DNA of 64,000 nucleotides from Acidimicrobiales bacterium. Lineage in GTDB: Bacteria > Actinomycetota > Acidimicrobiia > Acidimicrobiales > SZUA-35. Below, piece by piece: positions 49,574 to 58,251 of this stretch. A program made the position numbers and the translations under genes. How positions within the stretch are numbered: position 1 is the first letter of the stretch; the number at the start of each line of letters is the position of its first letter. The stretch covers positions 4,030,001 through 4,094,000 of the forward strand of contig JAWKIO010000005.1 in assembly GCA_041394265.1 (NCBI GenBank), in the 5' to 3' direction. The notes beneath the pieces are model-generated. The model made no database searches. It was not told the origin of the DNA and was given only the letters and a program-made list of their open reading frames with translations.

Positions 49574-49677
49574 AACTGTCGACACTGAAGCCCATCCCCG
49601 CCATCTGTCCACACTGAAGCCCGGAACTGCGCTCCAGTGTCGACAGTTCGCAGCTTTGGGCTTCAGTTGCGACGGTT
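49574..49677. repeat. REP-like inverted repeat cluster, copy 2 (four units)
   Basis: Four 19-base units of the AACTnTCGnCnCTnnAGCC family lie at 49574-49592 and 49603-49621 (forward) and 49630-49648 and 49659-49677 (reverse), with start spacings of 29, 27 and 29 bases. The first forward copy matches the consensus fully. The cluster is in the 192-bp gap between the Hsp70-propeller stop and the molybdopterin oxidoreductase. Unit sequence, order and spacing match those at 31154-31259. Confidence 0.8.
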
Positions 49678-49716
49678 GGTCCCAATCCACCGCTGGCTCG
49701 GCCACGAACCCAGGGC

Positions 49717-51279
49717 ATGCGCATCGGGGATCCATCGGCATGTCCATCCAGACGATCGGCGGCACTCGCCGGCGTGGCGAGCGCAGCGTTCGGGCTCGGT
49801 GTTGCCGAGTTCGTGGCCGGGTGGTCGAGGTCGCTGCGATCGCCGATCGTCGACGTCGGCGACCGGGTCATCGATCACGTCCCGGCGAGTGTGAAAGACC
49901 TCGCCATCGACCTGTTCGGAACGAACGACAAGCAAGCCTTGCTGGTCGGGATCGGCGTCGCACTGGCGGTGTACGCCGCGATGGTCGGGATCGTCTCGCT
50001 CCGTCGACGGCTGGGCTACGGCGTGATCGGCGTCGCGATCTTTGCCGCCATCGGCATCCTCGCAACGCTCGGGAGTAGAACCAGCCGAGTGTGGTGGAGT
50101 CCACTGCCGACCATCGCCGGCTCGCTCGTCGTGCTCGTGACCCTGGCCGGCTTCGCTTCACTGTCGGCGCTGCCGGCGCGAACGCCGACCTCGCTCGGGA
50201 GGCCCTCGGGCCGGTCGGTGGGCCGACGCCGATTCCTGGCCATGCTCGGCGCCGTGTCGGCTGGTGCCGTCGTGACCGCCGCGGCCGGTCGCTCGCTGGG
50301 TCGTCGGCTGAGCGTGGCTGCTTCGCGATCAGGGCTCATGCTCCCAGCGCCAGCCACACAACTCGCAGCGATTCCTGCGGCCGCCCAGGCTCCGGGAGCC
50401 GCTTCGTTCCTGACCTCGAACGCCGACTTCTACCGGATCGATACTGCGCTCACCGTCCCGCAGATCCAGGCCGACGCGTGGACATTGCGGATCCACGGAT
50501 TGGTCGATCGCGAGATCGAGCTGTCGTTCGACGACCTTCTGCAAAGAGAACTGATCGAGCGCGACATCACCCTCACCTGCGTGTCGAACACCATCGGCGG
50601 TGACTTGGTCGGTACCGCCCGTTGGTTGGGTGTGCGGCTCGATGACGTGCTCGACGAGGCCGGCATCGATCCCACAGCGACGCAGATCGTCGGTCGTTCG
50701 AGCGACGGCTACACCGGTGGCTTTCCCGTGTCGGCGCTCGATGGGCGAGACGCGCTCGTGGCCGTCGGGATGAACGGCGAGCCGCTACCACTCGAACACG
50801 GCTATCCCGCTCGGCTGATCGTTCCCGGCCTCTACGGCTACGTGTCGGCCACGAAGTGGTTGACCGAGATCGAACTCACCACCTTCGAGGCCTTCGACCA
50901 CTACTGGGTGCCCCGTGGCTACGCCGTCGAGGCGCCGATCAAGCTGCAGTCGAGGATCGACACGCCACGGGGGCTCGATCGAGTTGACCCCGGGCCCTTC
51001 GTCATCGGCGGGGTGGCCTGGGCTCAGACGATCGGGATCGACGCGGTGGAGGTGCGGATCGACGACGGCGACTGGATGGCAGCCGAACTGGCCGACGAGG
51101 TGAACGACATCACCTGGCGTCAGTGGTCGCTGCCGTGGGAGGCGACGCCCGGGCGTCACTCGATCACCGTGCGGGCAAAAGATCGCAACGGGGCAATCCA
51201 AACCGACGAGCGGTCCGAACCACTTCCAAACGGAGCCACCGGACACCACACCGTCGTGGTGCTCGTCAACGACAACTGA
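49717..51279 (+). CDS. Membrane-anchored molybdopterin-dependent oxidoreductase (sulfite oxidase fold)
   Basis: The 520-residue protein has about four membrane helices in the first 165 residues, then a Ser/Arg-rich join (SVGRRRFLAMLGAVSAGAV, which resembles a twin-arginine-type export signal), and a C-terminal sulfite-oxidase-fold domain (about 230-520). The molybdenum-ligating cysteine is in LTCVSNTIGGD, with GRSSDGYTGGFP and YPARLIVPGLYG after it. The C-terminal part is an Ig-like dimerisation domain as in sulfite oxidase relatives. Substrate unknown; relatives include nitrate/sulfite-oxidising and methionine-sulfoxide-reducing enzymes. It is followed by a fasciclin lipoprotein 37 bases away. 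Confidence 0.83.
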   Translation: MRIGDPSACPSRRSAALAGVASAAFGLGVAEFVAGWSRSLRSPIVDVGDRVIDHVPASVKDLAIDLFGTNDKQALLVGIGVALAVYAAMVGIVSLRRRLGYGVIGVAIFAAIGILATLGSRTSRVWWSPLPTIAGSLVVLVTLAGFASLSALPARTPTSLGRPSGRSVGRRRFLAMLGAVSAGAVVTAAAGRSLGRRLSVAASRSGLMLPAPATQLAAIPAAAQAPGAASFLTSNADFYRIDTALTVPQIQADAWTLRIHGLVDREIELSFDDLLQRELIERDITLTCVSNTIGGDLVGTARWLGVRLDDVLDEAGIDPTATQIVGRSSDGYTGGFPVSALDGRDALVAVGMNGEPLPLEHGYPARLIVPGLYGYVSATKWLTEIELTTFEAFDHYWVPRGYAVEAPIKLQSRIDTPRGLDRVDPGPFVIGGVAWAQTIGIDAVEVRIDDGDWMAAELADEVNDITWRQWSLPWEATPGRHSITVRAKDRNGAIQTDERSEPLPNGATGHHTVVVLVNDN

Positions 51280-51316
51280 CGTTCCGATCTTCGACCTCCA
51301 ACCAAAGGACATCCCC

Positions 51317-52111
51317 ATGAACCCGAACACCGACATCACTGATCCGGCACCGAATACGCCCCGCAGCCGCACCGGCCGTGTCTTCGTCGCCGCCGTTGCC
51401 GCCGGCGCACTCCTGCTCGCTGCGTGCAGCAGCGACGACACCACCGACGCCACGGCTGACACCTCGGCCGAGACCACCATGGCCCCCACCGAGACCACCA
51501 TGGCCGACGAGTCCACGACGGATGACTCCATGACGGAGGACGAGATGTCCGATGAGGACATGACCGATGACTCCATGAGCGACGGCGAGGACGAGATGGC
51601 CGGCGACATGATGGGCGCCTTCGGTCCGGCGTGTGACGCCGTACCGACCGAGGGCGACGGCTCGTTCGCCGGTATGGCCGACGACACCGCAGCGACCGCA
51701 GCTTCGAACAATCCGCTGCTGTCGACGCTCGTCACGGCCGTAGTCGAAGCCGACCTGGTCGACGCGCTCAACAGCGACGGACCGTTCACCATCTTCGCCC
51801 CGACGAACGACGCCTTCGCTGCGATCGACCCCGAGGTCTTGAATGCGGTACTCGCCGACAAGGAGCTGTTGACGAGCGTGCTCACGTACCACGTGATCGC
51901 CGGTGACAACGACGCCGCTGCTCTGAGCGGTGCGACGCTGGCCACGGTCGAGGGTGACGACGTCATGCTCGGGGCCGATGGCACGACGGTCAACGACGCC
52001 AACGTGATCTGTTCTGATGTGCCAGTTGCCAACGGCACGGTCCACATCATCGACCAGGTGCTGCTCCCTCAGGCGGCACTCGACGCCATTGCGTCGATGT
52101 CGGAGGGCTGA
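51317..52111 (+). CDS. Fasciclin (FAS1) domain lipoprotein
   Basis: The 264-residue protein has a lipoprotein signal with the lipobox LLAAC near residue 37, preceded by a basic and hydrophobic region. A low-complexity acidic Thr/Met/Asp linker (about 40-100) follows, then one FAS1 domain (about 120-260) with NNPLLSTLVTAVVEADLVDALNSDGPFTIFAPTNDAFAAI, TYHVIAGD and GTVHIIDQVLLPQ. Such proteins (MPT70/MPT83 type) sit at the cell surface, often with adhesion roles. AAAGGAC lies 7 bases before the ATG. It probably shares a transcript with the upstream molybdopterin oxidoreductase. Confidence 0.9.
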   Translation: MNPNTDITDPAPNTPRSRTGRVFVAAVAAGALLLAACSSDDTTDATADTSAETTMAPTETTMADESTTDDSMTEDEMSDEDMTDDSMSDGEDEMAGDMMGAFGPACDAVPTEGDGSFAGMADDTAATAASNNPLLSTLVTAVVEADLVDALNSDGPFTIFAPTNDAFAAIDPEVLNAVLADKELLTSVLTYHVIAGDNDAAALSGATLATVEGDDVMLGADGTTVNDANVICSDVPVANGTVHIIDQVLLPQAALDAIASMSEG

Positions 52112-52209
52112 GGTCGAGCGGAAGACGGGAGGCGGTGTCGCTCCGGCGGCGCCGCCTCTCGTCGCGTCTGGCGGCTGGCACTTGCTTGCGACCCGACGCG
52201 ACGGTCCCG

Positions 52210-53142
52210 TCAGCCGAAGATGCGGGGGAATCGATCCGCTCGGTCCAGCGGGTCGCCCTCGGCGAGGCCGACCGTGTACCGGAACGGTTCCGGCGATGAG
52301 GGTCGCTGGTGGAAGGTCACGTCGTCGCCGGCGAGGCGGACCGAGTCGGCTCGCCGTAGGCGATCGGCGCTGACGTTGCCCGCCGAACCGTGCAACATCT
52401 TCCAGTCGTGCACGATCACGTCGCCCGGTTCGGCCTCGAAGCGCACGATGTCGTAGTCGTCGGGGTTGGCGTCGATGGGTGGCACATCGGCGAGATCGTC
52501 CGTCACCATGCCGGGTAGCGCCATCACCCCGGTCGAGGTGCGGAAGTCGCTCGGCTTGTACGTGACGCCCCAGCGGTGGCTGCCTCGGACGTATCCCATG
52601 GCGCCGCTGTCGAGTCGGACCGTGTCGACTGGCACCCAGCAGACGGCGACCTTTGTGCCCTGAAGGAGCCAGTAGGGCTGATCCTGATGCCACGGGGTCC
52701 GAACCCCCGAGCCCGGCTCCTTCAGGAACAGCTGGTCGCTGTAGAGGTTGATGGTGGTGCTGTCGGTCAGCCGAGCGGCGATCGCGCCGAGCGGGCTGTC
52801 GATGTAGAGCTGGCGGAGTCCGTCATGCCACGAGCAGGCGTCAGTTTCCACGATGCTGCGACCTCTCGGCCGATGGCCTGCCTCGACCGCAGCATCGCTC
52901 GGCCCGTCCGAGGCGTCGATCAACTGGAGGACGCTCTTGACCATGTCGGCGCGAGCCCCCTTGGTGCTCTGGCCGTGGGACAGCCCATCCCGGCCCGACT
53001 CGAGCTCTCGATCGAACACCTCGTCCATCGCCAGCCGTAGTTGGTCGACCCATTCGAGCGGCAGGACCTGCCGCAGCGGTACGACCCCGTCGGTCCGAAA
53101 CGTTTCGACTTCGTCGTCGGTGATCTCTCGTGTCGGCTGCAC
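52210..53142 (-). CDS. Phytanoyl-CoA dioxygenase (PhyH) family 2-oxoglutarate/iron oxygenase
   Basis: The 310-residue protein has the non-haem iron facial triad: HQD in TPWHQDQPYW and the distal histidine in MLHGSAGN, with GYVRGSHRWG and SIVETDACSWHDGL between. Enzymes of this family hydroxylate fatty-acyl-CoA or diverse natural products with O2 and 2-oxoglutarate. The GTG at 53142 has GGGAGAG upstream; a longer frame to 53250 has no support. It is divergent from a serine hydrolase. Substrate unknown. Confidence 0.85.
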   Translation of the reverse strand: MQPTREITDDEVETFRTDGVVPLRQVLPLEWVDQLRLAMDEVFDRELESGRDGLSHGQSTKGARADMVKSVLQLIDASDGPSDAAVEAGHRPRGRSIVETDACSWHDGLRQLYIDSPLGAIAARLTDSTTINLYSDQLFLKEPGSGVRTPWHQDQPYWLLQGTKVAVCWVPVDTVRLDSGAMGYVRGSHRWGVTYKPSDFRTSTGVMALPGMVTDDLADVPPIDANPDDYDIVRFEAEPGDVIVHDWKMLHGSAGNVSADRLRRADSVRLAGDDVTFHQRPSSPEPFRYTVGLAEGDPLDRADRFPRIFG

Positions 53143-53296
53143 TGTCTCTCCCCTGTCGGTTCGACCGATCGTGACGCCACGAACGATGCCACACCGGACG
53201 GCTCTTGTCGCAAGGCCATCGGTGGCATGATCGTGCAGCGAGGGGGGCAAGAGCGTTTCCCCGCGGTTCTGGCTGGTCGAATGCAGGAGGTATGGG

Positions 53297-54448
53297 ATGA
53301 CGGAGCAGTCGACCGAGCGTGCGGCACGACCACGGTTGTTCAGCGGCGAACCGGTGCTCGACTACTTCAGCCGAGTTGCCCAGATCATGCCGTCGGTGGC
53401 CATGCCGGCGGCATCGCAACCGATCGATTGGCCGAGCGGCACCCCGATCGATCTGCCGCCTTCCTACTCCTACCTCGGCGTCGATCGATCGACGGAGGAT
53501 CTCCTTGCCGAGACCGACACCGCAGCCCTCCTCGTCCTGCACGAGGGCGCGATCCGATTCGAGCGCTACTGGCACACTGGCGGCCCCGACGTCCAGTGGT
53601 TGTCGATGTCGGTGGCCAAGAGCTTCGTCTCGGCGCTCGTCGGTATTGCCGTCGACGACGGGTTGATCGGGGGACTGGACGATCCCATCAGCTCGTACAT
53701 CAGGGTCGACGCCGGTTCGGCCTACGACGGCGTGTCGATCCGCGACGTGCTCCAGATGTCGTCGGGTGCCCGGTGGAACGAGGACTACAGCGATTCCTCC
53801 TCGGATGTGTTCGCCCTCACGGCAGCATTCGGTCGCGGCTCACTCGACGCCTTCGTGGCGGGTGCCGCATCGAAAGCCGAGCCGGGAACGGTGTGCCGCT
53901 ACAACTCGACCGACACCCAGGCGCTCGGCACGCTGCTCGTCGCGGCCACGGGGCGCAGCCTTGCCGACTACATGACCGAACAGCTCATCGAGCCCCTCGG
54001 CATGACGGCGCCCAGCCATTGGCTCGTCGACGCCGAAGGGCGAGAGGCGGCGTTCTTCGGGCTGACCATGACCGCTCGTGATTTCGCTCGACTGGGCGAG
54101 TTGTACCGGCAGGCTGGACGCTGCAACGGTCGCCAGATCGTTCCCGAGCACTACGTCGCCGACTCGGTTCGGTCGCATCTCCGCCACACCGAGCCCGGAC
54201 AGGTGTGGGCGGGGGACCACCAGTTCGATCTCGGCTACGGCTACCATTGGTGGTTGCCCGACGGTGATCCTGGTGAGTTCAGCGCGATCGGTGTGTACAA
54301 CCAGTTCGTGTATGTGCACCCATCGTCGGGCGTGGTGATCGTGAAGCTGTCGGCCAATCAGGCCTACGGCACATCCACCGCCGACGAGGTGAACCGCGAG
54401 CTGGAGAACCTGGCGATGCTGCGAGCGATCGCCAGGTCTGTTTCCTGA
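53297..54448 (+). CDS. Serine hydrolase, class C beta-lactamase fold
   Basis: The 383-residue protein shows the active-site tetrad SVAK (SxxK, in LSMSVAKSFVSALVGIAV), YNS (YxN, in VCRYNSTDTQAL) and later GYGYHWW in the position of the KTG/HxG motif. These belong to the beta-lactamase/esterase class C superfamily, most of which are esterases or peptidases, not antibiotic-resistance enzymes. There is no clear signal peptide, so it may act in the cytoplasm. AGGAGG at 53285-53290 sits 6 bases before the ATG. It is divergent from the PhyH-like gene. Confidence 0.87.
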   Translation: MTEQSTERAARPRLFSGEPVLDYFSRVAQIMPSVAMPAASQPIDWPSGTPIDLPPSYSYLGVDRSTEDLLAETDTAALLVLHEGAIRFERYWHTGGPDVQWLSMSVAKSFVSALVGIAVDDGLIGGLDDPISSYIRVDAGSAYDGVSIRDVLQMSSGARWNEDYSDSSSDVFALTAAFGRGSLDAFVAGAASKAEPGTVCRYNSTDTQALGTLLVAATGRSLADYMTEQLIEPLGMTAPSHWLVDAEGREAAFFGLTMTARDFARLGELYRQAGRCNGRQIVPEHYVADSVRSHLRHTEPGQVWAGDHQFDLGYGYHWWLPDGDPGEFSAIGVYNQFVYVHPSSGVVIVKLSANQAYGTSTADEVNRELENLAMLRAIARSVS

Positions 54449-54593
54449 GCCCGAGGGGCCCGTCATCATCCCGCCGCTCACGACCTCGTTCGACACCGTG
54501 AAGATGTCGCTGTCCGGCGTCGTAGTTCTGGTTGTCGTCATCGCGACCGGCGGGACGCTCGCGTACACGGGATCCCATGATCGGCGATCGTTG

Positions 54594-54667
54594 TCGGGAT
54601 GGAGTGATTTGAACACTCGACCCCCTGCTCCCAAAGCAGGTGCGCTACCAAGCTGCGCCACATCCCG
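54594..54667 (-). tRNA. tRNA-Pro (anticodon UGG)
   Basis: The minus strand folds as a standard cloverleaf: acceptor CGGGATG paired with CATCCCG, D-arm GCGCAGCTTGGTAGCGC, anticodon stem CCTGC/GCAGG with loop TTTGGGA (anticodon TGG at 54633-54631), and T-arm GAGTG-TTCAAAT-CACTC, with discriminator A. The 3' CCA is not encoded and must be added after transcription. It lies in the only gap over 300 bases between protein genes (54449-54868). The flanks 54449-54593 and 54668-54868 hold no convincing gene, apart from the tig promoter at the right end. Confidence 0.95.
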
Positions 54668-54855
54668 AAGGCTCGTGATCGTAGCGGATGATCGCCGGAA
54701 CACGGCCGAGTTGTGGGCCACCACGCGTGCAGGGGAGTGGCCCACATCCGGAGCCGATCGTGGTGGTCGGGCACGCAGCGTGGCGATGGCGTCGGCGCCG
54801 TTCAGCACCGTGACAGAGCGTTGCCGACCATCAGGGCGACCGGCGTTCCGATCGC

Positions 54856-54861
54856 TACACT
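54856..54861 (+). promoter_or_regulatory. -10 box, leaderless promoter of tig
   Basis: TACACT (TAnnnT) ends 7 bases before the GTG start codon of trigger factor at 54869, so transcription would begin at the start codon. There is no ribosome-binding site before this GTG. A -35 element is not clear. Confidence 0.5.
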
Positions 54862-54868
54862 CCGACCG

Positions 54869-56296
54869 GTGAAATCCTCCGTCGAAGCCCTCGAGGGCAA
54901 CAAAGTCAAGTTCACCGTCGAGGTCGAAGAAGCCGAATTCGACAACGATCTCGATGCGGCGTTCAAGTCGCTGGCCAGGGAGATCCGGCTTCCCGGGTTC
55001 CGGCCGGGCAAGGCGCCCCGCAAGGTGATCGAGGCTCGCATCGGTAGCGAGTACGCCCGCTCCGAAGCCTTCCGTAACGGCCTGCCGAACTATTACGTGA
55101 AGGCCGTCAACGAGCACGAGGTCGACGTCATCGACTCGCCCGACATCGAGATCGTCGAGGGCGAACTCGCCGGTCCGGTCACCTTCTCCGCCGTTGTCCA
55201 GGTCCGACCGGTCATCGAGATCGACGGCTACCAGAACCTGTCGGTCGAGATCCCGTCGCCCATCGTGAGCGAGGAGGACCTCACCAGCGCCATCGAGCGC
55301 CTCCTCGGCCAGTTCGGCGAGCTGGTCACCGTCGATCGCCCCGCCCAAGAGGGCGATCGGGTCACCATCGACATCTCGGCCACCCATGAAGGCGAGCCGG
55401 TCGAGGGCCTCACCGCCAACGACTACGTCTACGAAGTGGGCATGGGAGCGGTCGTCGAAGAGCTCGACGAGAACCTCATCGGTGCCTCCGCCGGCGACGA
55501 GCTCACGTTCTCCGCCGATCATCCCGACGAAGACGAAGACGAGCCGCTCGAGTTCTCGATCACGGTGAAAGACGTCCAGGAAACCGTCCTGCCCGACGCC
55601 GACGACGAGTTCGCGAAAGCCAACACCGAGTTCGACAGTGCCGACGCCCTGCGCGACGACTACCGCAAGCGCCTCACCGAGACCCGGGTCAACCAGGCCA
55701 ACACCGCCCGCCGCAATGCGGTGGCCGAGGCGGTCGCCGAGCTGGTGTCCGACGACGACATCCCCGAGGCCCTGGTCGAGATGGAGGTCGAGAACCGGGC
55801 CCAGGATCTCGCCATGCGACTGCAGGCCCAAGGCCTCACCATCGAGCAGTACCTCCAGTTCTCGGGCCGAGACCAAGGCGATCTGGTGGCCGAGCTGCGG
55901 GCCACCGCCGGTACGTCGGCCAAGATGGACCTCGCCCTGCGGGCGGTCGCCGTCGCCGAAGGGCTGCAGGTCACCGACGCCGAGATCAACGAAGAGATGC
56001 AGCGCATCGCCGAGCAGGTGAATCGCAGCGCCGAGGATGTGCTTGCCCAGCTCACCGAGGGTGGCCAGATGCCTTCGATCCGCGCCGACATCGAAAAGAG
56101 CAAGGCCCTCGACTGGCTGGTCGAGCACGCGTCGCTCGTCGACGAAGATGGCAACGCGATCGCCGAGGCCGACCTGGTCCTCCCCGAGGCCGACGAGCCC
56201 GAGACCGAAGACGGTTCATCGAGCGGCGATGCCGCCGATACTGCAACCAACGACGCCAGTGTTGCCGCCGAGGCAGCTGAAGGAGAAGACGATTGA
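54869..56296 (+). CDS. tig: Trigger factor, ribosome-associated chaperone
   Basis: The 475-residue protein has the ribosome-binding N-terminal domain with the signature GFRPGKAPRKVIEARIG (GFRxGxxP), a PPIase (FKBP-like) domain at about 150-240 (GDRVTIDISATHEGEPVEGL) and a long helical C-terminal domain. An acidic C-terminal tail rich in Glu, Asp and Ala follows. It assists folding of nascent chains and has peptidyl-prolyl isomerase activity. The GTG at 54869 is chosen by homology and because a -10 box sits right before it. Its stop overlaps the clpP start (TTGATG), so tig, clpP and clpX form a unit. Confidence 0.95.
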   Translation: MKSSVEALEGNKVKFTVEVEEAEFDNDLDAAFKSLAREIRLPGFRPGKAPRKVIEARIGSEYARSEAFRNGLPNYYVKAVNEHEVDVIDSPDIEIVEGELAGPVTFSAVVQVRPVIEIDGYQNLSVEIPSPIVSEEDLTSAIERLLGQFGELVTVDRPAQEGDRVTIDISATHEGEPVEGLTANDYVYEVGMGAVVEELDENLIGASAGDELTFSADHPDEDEDEPLEFSITVKDVQETVLPDADDEFAKANTEFDSADALRDDYRKRLTETRVNQANTARRNAVAEAVAELVSDDDIPEALVEMEVENRAQDLAMRLQAQGLTIEQYLQFSGRDQGDLVAELRATAGTSAKMDLALRAVAVAEGLQVTDAEINEEMQRIAEQVNRSAEDVLAQLTEGGQMPSIRADIEKSKALDWLVEHASLVDEDGNAIAEADLVLPEADEPETEDGSSSGDAADTATNDASVAAEAAEGEDD

Positions 56297-56964
56297 TGTT
56301 CGACCCGAGGTACGCCTCCTCACATCAGCGAGTGACCGCTGGTGTCAGCATTCCCAACGTCATCGAGCAGACCAGCCGGGGTGAGGTCCGCCACGACCTG
56401 TTCTCCCGCCTGCTCAAGGACAACATCGTCTTCATCGGTACCCCGATCGACGAGATGATTGCCAACGTCACGTGCGCCGAGCTGCTGCACCTCGAGTCGG
56501 AGAACCCCGACCGCGACATCAGCCTCTACATCAACTCGCCCGGTGGCGACGTGAACGCCATGTTCGCGATCTACGACACCATGCAGTTCATCCGGCCCGA
56601 CGTCGCCACGATCTGCTTCGGCCAGGCCGCCTCGGCTGCTGCCGTGTTGCTGGCTGCCGGTGCCCCGGGCAAGCGGTTCGCCCTGCCGAGCTCACGGATC
56701 CTGCTCCACCAGCCCTACTCGGGCGCCCAGGGGCAGGTGTCCGACCTCGAGCTGGCCGCCGCCGAGATCGAGCGGCTCAAGAAGCAGCTCGAGTCCATCC
56801 TCGCCCATCACACAGGCCAGCCGATCGAGAAGATCGCCGCCGACACCGACCGCGACTTCGTGCTCACGGCGCAGGAAGCCAAGGAGTACGGCATCATCGA
56901 CGACGTGATCGCGAATCGCAACGCCGCCGACACCTCTGGCCCGATTCGCGCCATCGATTCGTAG
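56296..56964 (+). CDS. clpP: ATP-dependent Clp protease proteolytic subunit
   Basis: The 222-residue serine peptidase has its catalytic serine in FGQAASAAAVLL, histidine in RILLHQPYSGAQGQ and aspartate in ADTDRDF. It also has the substrate-binding strand YINSPGGDVNAMFAIYDTMQFI. ClpP forms a double heptamer that degrades proteins unfolded by ClpX. Its ATG shares one base with the trigger factor stop, so translation is coupled. Only one clpP copy is seen here, whereas many actinobacteria have two; another may lie elsewhere. Confidence 0.96.
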   Translation: MFDPRYASSHQRVTAGVSIPNVIEQTSRGEVRHDLFSRLLKDNIVFIGTPIDEMIANVTCAELLHLESENPDRDISLYINSPGGDVNAMFAIYDTMQFIRPDVATICFGQAASAAAVLLAAGAPGKRFALPSSRILLHQPYSGAQGQVSDLELAAAEIERLKKQLESILAHHTGQPIEKIAADTDRDFVLTAQEAKEYGIIDDVIANRNAADTSGPIRAIDS

Positions 56965-56975
56965 GAGGAGCGCCC

Positions 56976-58244
56976 ATGGTGAAGTTTGGTGAGGGCGGCG
57001 AGCTGCTCAAGTGCTCGTTCTGCGGCAAGTCGCAGAAGCAGGTCAAACGGTTGATCGCCGGGCCCGGCGTCTACATCTGCGACGAGTGCATCGACCTGTG
57101 CAACGAGATCATCGAAGAGGAAGAGGCCGACGGCAGCGAGGTCCGCTTCGACGAGCTGCCCAAGCCCTCGGAGATCGCAGCGTTCCTCGATGAGTACATC
57201 GTGGGCCAGCAACCGGCGAAGAAGATCATGTCGGTGGCGGTGTACAACCACTACAAGCGGATCCGCCACGGAGCCGCCAGCCCGTCCGATGTCGAGCTGG
57301 CCAAGTCCAACATCTTGCTGCTCGGCCCCACCGGCTGTGGCAAGACCCTCCTGGCCCAGACCCTGGCCCGCATGCTCAACGTGCCGTTCGCCATCGCCGA
57401 CGCCACGGCGCTCACCGAAGCCGGCTATGTCGGCGAAGACGTCGAGAACATCCTCCTCAAGCTGATCCAGGCCGCCGACTTCGATGTCAAGCGGGCCGAG
57501 ACCGGCATCATCTACATCGACGAGATCGACAAGATCGCTCGTAAGTCCGAGAACCCGTCGATCACCCGAGACGTCTCCGGCGAAGGTGTCCAGCAGGCGC
57601 TGCTCAAGATCCTCGAAGGCACCGTCGCCTCGGTCCCGCCCCAGGGCGGGCGGAAGCACCCTCACCAGGACTTCATCCAGATCGATACCGCCAACATCCT
57701 GTTCATCTGTGGTGGCGCGTTCGCCGGGGTCGACAAGATCATCGAGCGTCGTATGGGTTCGAACTCGATCGGGTTCCAGGCCGACATCAAGCGCAAGGCC
57801 GACAAGGATCCCGGCGAGTTCTTCGCCCACATCCGCCCCGAGGACCTCCTGAAGTTCGGTCTGATCCCCGAGTTCGTCGGCCGTCTGCCGGTCACGGCCA
57901 CCGTGTCGCCGCTCACGCAGGACGCCCTCGTCGAGATCCTGGTCGAACCGAAGAACGCTCTGATCAAGCAGTATCAGAAGTTCTTCGACATGGAAGATGT
58001 CGAGCTCGAGTTCACCGACGACGCCCTCAACGCCATCGCCGATCAGGCCATGCTGCGGGGCACCGGTGCTCGTGGCCTGCGAGCCATCCTCGAAGAGGTC
58101 CTCCTCGACGTCATGTACGACCTGCCGGGTCGCACCGACATCGGCAAGTGCGTGATCACCGCCGAGACCGTGCTCGAGAAGGTCAACCCCACGCTGGTGC
58201 CTCGGACCGAAGGGCGAGGGCGCCCCCGCAGGGCCGCCTCGTAG
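56976..58244 (+). CDS. clpX: ATP-dependent Clp protease ATP-binding subunit ClpX
   Basis: The 422-residue AAA+ unfoldase has an N-terminal zinc-binding domain with CSFCGKSQKQ and CDECIDLC, Walker A GPTGCGKT, Walker B IIYIDEIDKI, the pore loop GYVGED and the sensor-2 GTGARGLRAILEE. It recognises substrates, unfolds them and feeds ClpP. GGAGGAG lies 6 bases before the ATG at 56976, 11 bases after the clpP stop. Length and motifs are standard. Confidence 0.97.
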   Translation: MVKFGEGGELLKCSFCGKSQKQVKRLIAGPGVYICDECIDLCNEIIEEEEADGSEVRFDELPKPSEIAAFLDEYIVGQQPAKKIMSVAVYNHYKRIRHGAASPSDVELAKSNILLLGPTGCGKTLLAQTLARMLNVPFAIADATALTEAGYVGEDVENILLKLIQAADFDVKRAETGIIYIDEIDKIARKSENPSITRDVSGEGVQQALLKILEGTVASVPPQGGRKHPHQDFIQIDTANILFICGGAFAGVDKIIERRMGSNSIGFQADIKRKADKDPGEFFAHIRPEDLLKFGLIPEFVGRLPVTATVSPLTQDALVEILVEPKNALIKQYQKFFDMEDVELEFTDDALNAIADQAMLRGTGARGLRAILEEVLLDVMYDLPGRTDIGKCVITAETVLEKVNPTLVPRTEGRGRPRRAAS

Positions 58245-58251
58245 GTCCCGA

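Noticed and set aside
53297..54448. Antibiotic-resistance beta-lactamase
   Set aside because: The fold and SxxK/YxN motifs are shared by many esterases, there is no signal peptide, and the neighbours give no resistance context.
54498..54872. Short plus-strand frame beginning with a hydrophobic segment
   Set aside because: It overlaps the tRNA-Pro gene in antisense and the tig promoter, and has no ribosome site.
53840..56128. Minus-strand open frame of 762 codons opposite the serine hydrolase, tRNA and tig
   Set aside because: It runs through the tRNA gene and opposite trigger factor, with shadow-like composition.
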